Both the position numbers and the translations under genes were made by a program. A model generated the notes under the pieces. The model was given only the letters and a program-made list of their open reading frames with translations, searched no databases and was not told the origin of the DNA. Source: Paenibacillus amylolyticus (GTDB lineage Bacteria; Bacillota; Bacilli; Paenibacillales; Paenibacillaceae). From it: a stretch of 64,000 nt of DNA. Every line of letters begins with the position of its first letter. The first letter of the stretch is position 1. Positions 61,775-64,000 of the stretch are shown here, one piece after another. The DNA lies in NCBI RefSeq assembly GCF_003719335.1, contig NZ_RIAS01000007.1, positions 186,001 through 250,000 of the forward strand, read 5' to 3'.

Positions 61775-63189
61775 ACGTGACAGTCATCATCCCGGTTTAT
61801 GGCAAACCGGATGTGTTGCACCTGACTCTGCAGGCGCTTGCCGGGCAGCATTACTCCGACTTTTCCGTCTGGCTGGTGGATCAGGGAGGCACGATTCCTT
61901 TTGAGCAGTTCAGGAATGCCTATGAGGACAAGTTGCGTATTCATTACATCGATACCCCTGCGCATACAACAGTGTCTGACAAACGGAATAGGGCGATTCG
62001 TGAATCCGCTGAGGATGTTGTTATTTTTCTGGATGCAGATACGATTGTGTGCGCTGACTTTGTAGGTGAACATATGGCGCTGCAGTGTGCCGGGAACGAG
62101 GTGGTGATCGGTTATATCTATGGGAAGAAGGGCATGCAACGGGAAGAGCTGAACTATGAGGGGAAGCTGGAGTTTGAGGCTTTTATGCGATGGTTTGAGC
62201 ATGAATCCAGGCATATTCCAGACGAGCGTGAGAAATATTATGAGCCGGTGCAGGATCAATTGATGCGATTGCAGTGGCCTTGGGCTGTATTCTGGTCAGG
62301 TAACATCTCTGTATCCCGAGCTGCATTACAGCGTGCTGGCGGATTTGATCACAGGTTCAAAGGCTGGGGCATCGAGGACATCGAGGTTGGCTACAGACTT
62401 GTTCAATCTGGCTATGAACTCACCTTAAGCCGCTCGGCTTGGGCTGTGCATGTGCCACACGAGGTGGATGAGGCGAAGCGAATGCAGGATCAGACGGCAA
62501 ATGCCAGAATGTTTTTACGAAAATATCCTGCAATGGAGATTGAATTATATTTTCTCAAAGTGCATGACTGGAGGAAGGTCCCAGATCGAGGCGAAGCCAT
62601 AGCTAAAGCAGCAAATAAAGCCACAGTAACAGCAACGACGTCCATAGCCGACACCCTCATGCAGGAAGATGAACTGACCCATGGGATGCAGAAGATTATA
62701 CAGATGGTCACTTCCAGCTACGACACGCACTTTTTACTGGTAGGTTATGATGCCAAACTGTTTGTTTTATCGCAGGTGAGCACACTGATTGACCCCAGAG
62801 CGATGAGCGAAGGGCTGATGAATGTTTCTGGAAAAAAGGTCTACAGGCTTGCCGGGAGCTGCATGCCGTTTGAGGCATTATCATTTGATGTTTGTATCAT
62901 TACACCTGTGTGGACGATGTACAACCCCGAGATGATTCCTCATCTCCTCATGGAAGCATTGAGAACCTCACGTGTATGCTATTGTTTAAGTCCAAGAACG
63001 GAAATTTTGCCTCTGCTTGCAGTCCTCACTTCTTTGAAAAAGCTGGGCAGAGACATCGAATACAGCATTGTGGATGTCGTAGATCAAAACATGAAGCTTA
63101 TCACGTGCAAAGATCGTGGAATGATTCAAGTTCAGGAAGGGGGCATGTTAGATGATCAAGGGCGTTACCGTCATCATTCCTACATATAA
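61771..63189 (+). CDS. GT2-type glycosyltransferase with extra C-terminal domain
   Basis: 472 aa from the ATG overlapping the previous stop (ATGA); the frame open further upstream has no start signal of its own. GT-A fold: VTVIIPVYGKPDVLHLTLQAL, then DKRNRAIRESAEDVVIFLDADTI (DxD), then FWSGNISVSRAALQRAGGFD and GWGIEDIEVGYRL, the acceptor-side ED motif known from GT7C/GalNAc-transferase-like enzymes. Residues about 270-472 form a second alpha/beta domain (FLLVGYDAKLFVLSQ, SFDVCIITPVWTMYNPEMI) of unknown type, perhaps methyltransferase-like. Single-gene glycosyltransferases modify Cys in glycocins, so peptide glycosylation is possible; not proven. Confidence 0.85.
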   Translation: MNVTVIIPVYGKPDVLHLTLQALAGQHYSDFSVWLVDQGGTIPFEQFRNAYEDKLRIHYIDTPAHTTVSDKRNRAIRESAEDVVIFLDADTIVCADFVGEHMALQCAGNEVVIGYIYGKKGMQREELNYEGKLEFEAFMRWFEHESRHIPDEREKYYEPVQDQLMRLQWPWAVFWSGNISVSRAALQRAGGFDHRFKGWGIEDIEVGYRLVQSGYELTLSRSAWAVHVPHEVDEAKRMQDQTANARMFLRKYPAMEIELYFLKVHDWRKVPDRGEAIAKAANKATVTATTSIADTLMQEDELTHGMQKIIQMVTSSYDTHFLLVGYDAKLFVLSQVSTLIDPRAMSEGLMNVSGKKVYRLAGSCMPFEALSFDVCIITPVWTMYNPEMIPHLLMEALRTSRVCYCLSPRTEILPLLAVLTSLKKLGRDIEYSIVDVVDQNMKLITCKDRGMIQVQEGGMLDDQGRYRHHSYI

Positions 63190-64000
63190 TCACTCGGATT
63201 TACTGGAACGAACGCTTGTATGTCTGAAACATCAGGAGGCTGACATATCATTATTCGAGGTCATCGTGTGTGATGACGGGTCAAGTGATGATACGAAAGA
63301 GGTCGCCTGTTCCTTTGAATCCGATCTAGATCTGAGGTACTGCTATCAGAAGGATCTGGGGTTTAGGGCAGGAACGGCACGTAATATGGGACTGCATCTG
63401 GCTAAACATGAGATATGTGTATACCTGGATACCGGTGTATTGATTGGTGCCGACCTTATTCTTAACGTCATTCAATTTCACGATCTTCACGAACATACAA
63501 TTGGACTCGGCACGGTTCATGGTATGAATCAAAAGGATCACCAGCATCCACTTGCTAAATACTTGCAATCTATTGCTTCCTCCGAACATCCCGAGGCATG
63601 CTTGCGGAATCCCATGTTGAAGGCTTATCCCGATTCCAGACAAACACAGTTTGATTTTTATGAAAATGATCTGGATCGAAGTTCTGCTCCATGGTCGATG
63701 TTTTGGACAAGCATGGTTTCTGTGGAAACCTTTCTGCTAAGACAGGTGGGCGGATTTGATGAGTCGTTCCACGGCTGGGGGCACGAGGATCTGGAATTAG
63801 GTTACCGCCTCTGGAAGGCAGGTTTGCATTTCCGGTCCGATCCTTCGCTCCGCGCGCTGCATTTGCCACATGAGCAGTTCAATCCGGTGCAGATGACAAG
63901 TCGGAAGAATCATCTGCACTTTGTGAAGCTGCATCAGGAACTTCCGGTGGAACTGTCCTATGTGAACGAAAACTTTATTTTTGAAATGCTGCTTGGACAG
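63152..64000 (+). CDS. GT2-type glycosyltransferase, 3' end outside window
   Basis: 283 codons are present and the frame is open at the window end. ATG with AGGAAGGGGG eight bases upstream, overlapping the previous gene by 38 bases. VTVIIPTYNHSDLLERTLVCL, EVIVCDDGSSDDT and GTARNMGLHLAKHEICVYLDTGVLI, where the usual DxD is D-T-G. Then FWTSMVSVETFLLRQVGGFD and GWGHEDLELGYRLWKAG, as in its neighbour. The two are relatives, but this one lacks the second Asp of the metal motif. Third glycosyltransferase of the operon. Confidence 0.85.
   Translation, partial: MIKGVTVIIPTYNHSDLLERTLVCLKHQEADISLFEVIVCDDGSSDDTKEVACSFESDLDLRYCYQKDLGFRAGTARNMGLHLAKHEICVYLDTGVLIGADLILNVIQFHDLHEHTIGLGTVHGMNQKDHQHPLAKYLQSIASSEHPEACLRNPMLKAYPDSRQTQFDFYENDLDRSSAPWSMFWTSMVSVETFLLRQVGGFDESFHGWGHEDLELGYRLWKAGLHFRSDPSLRALHLPHEQFNPVQMTSRKNHLHFVKLHQELPVELSYVNENFIFEMLLGQ

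Noticed and set aside
1..64000. Prophage, IS elements, CRISPR, tRNA or rRNA genes
   Set aside because: No transposase, integrase, phage structural gene, spaced repeat array or tRNA cloverleaf was recognised on reading both strands.

Overview
The window reads as chromosomal DNA of a Gram-positive, spore-former-type Firmicute, most likely a Paenibacillus. This is inferred from family content: surface proteins ending in three SLH repeats, InlB-type (Flg_new) repeat proteins, 7TM-DISM sensor kinases paired with SARP-like regulators, AGGAGG-type ribosome binding sites and SigA-like promoters. No rRNA, tRNA, CRISPR array or recognisable transposase was seen.

Layout. 1-5.9 kb: 3' part of a giant InlB-repeat surface protein. 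6-10.8 kb (minus strand): a membrane LRR protein with a zinc ribbon, a GNAT acetyltransferase, and a merR / nonsense-interrupted gene / clpP-paralogue operon with a palindromic operator. 11-13.3 kb: an ABC1/UbiB-type kinase and a small cyclase-repeat fragment. 13.5-38 kb: a cell-surface signalling region. It holds three DISM-type sensor kinases. Two of them carry two complete kinase cores each and are paired with SARP-type response regulators; each of these pairs lies directly upstream of a giant SLH-anchored protein. Both SLH genes have the same promoter design: three short direct repeats spaced 11 and 10 bp against the -10 box. That is the type of site SARP regulators bind, so I infer each pair controls its neighbour. 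38-51 kb: ordinary genes (ankyrin protein, SF0329-like protein, YcaQ-type DNA glycosylase, MetE-like methyltransferase, GNAT, VTT membrane protein, VanRS-like pair, HEAT-repeat protein). Within this stretch lies a decayed hemY fragment next to several simple-sequence expansions.

51.5-64 kb is the most interesting part: an apparently intact RiPP (ribosomally made, modified peptide) operon. A 38-residue precursor with a YxxP leader motif and a C-rich, G-rich core (Cys 23, 25, 27, 38) is followed by a radical SAM/SPASM enzyme, a PqqD-like recognition protein, an S24/S26 signal-peptidase-like protein with a Cys/His instead of a Ser/Lys dyad, a seven-cysteine ferredoxin, a 429-residue protein of unknown family, two ABC transporter half-molecules without a C39 protease, and three glycosyltransferases. 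Genes overlap or nearly touch, and the operon runs off the window end. There is no lasso, lanthipeptide or YcaO machinery, so the product would be a radical-SAM-modified, possibly glycosylated peptide of a class I cannot place.

Starts were chosen by Shine-Dalgarno position where this differs from the longest open frame. All functional statements rest on reading motifs by eye; no database search was possible.
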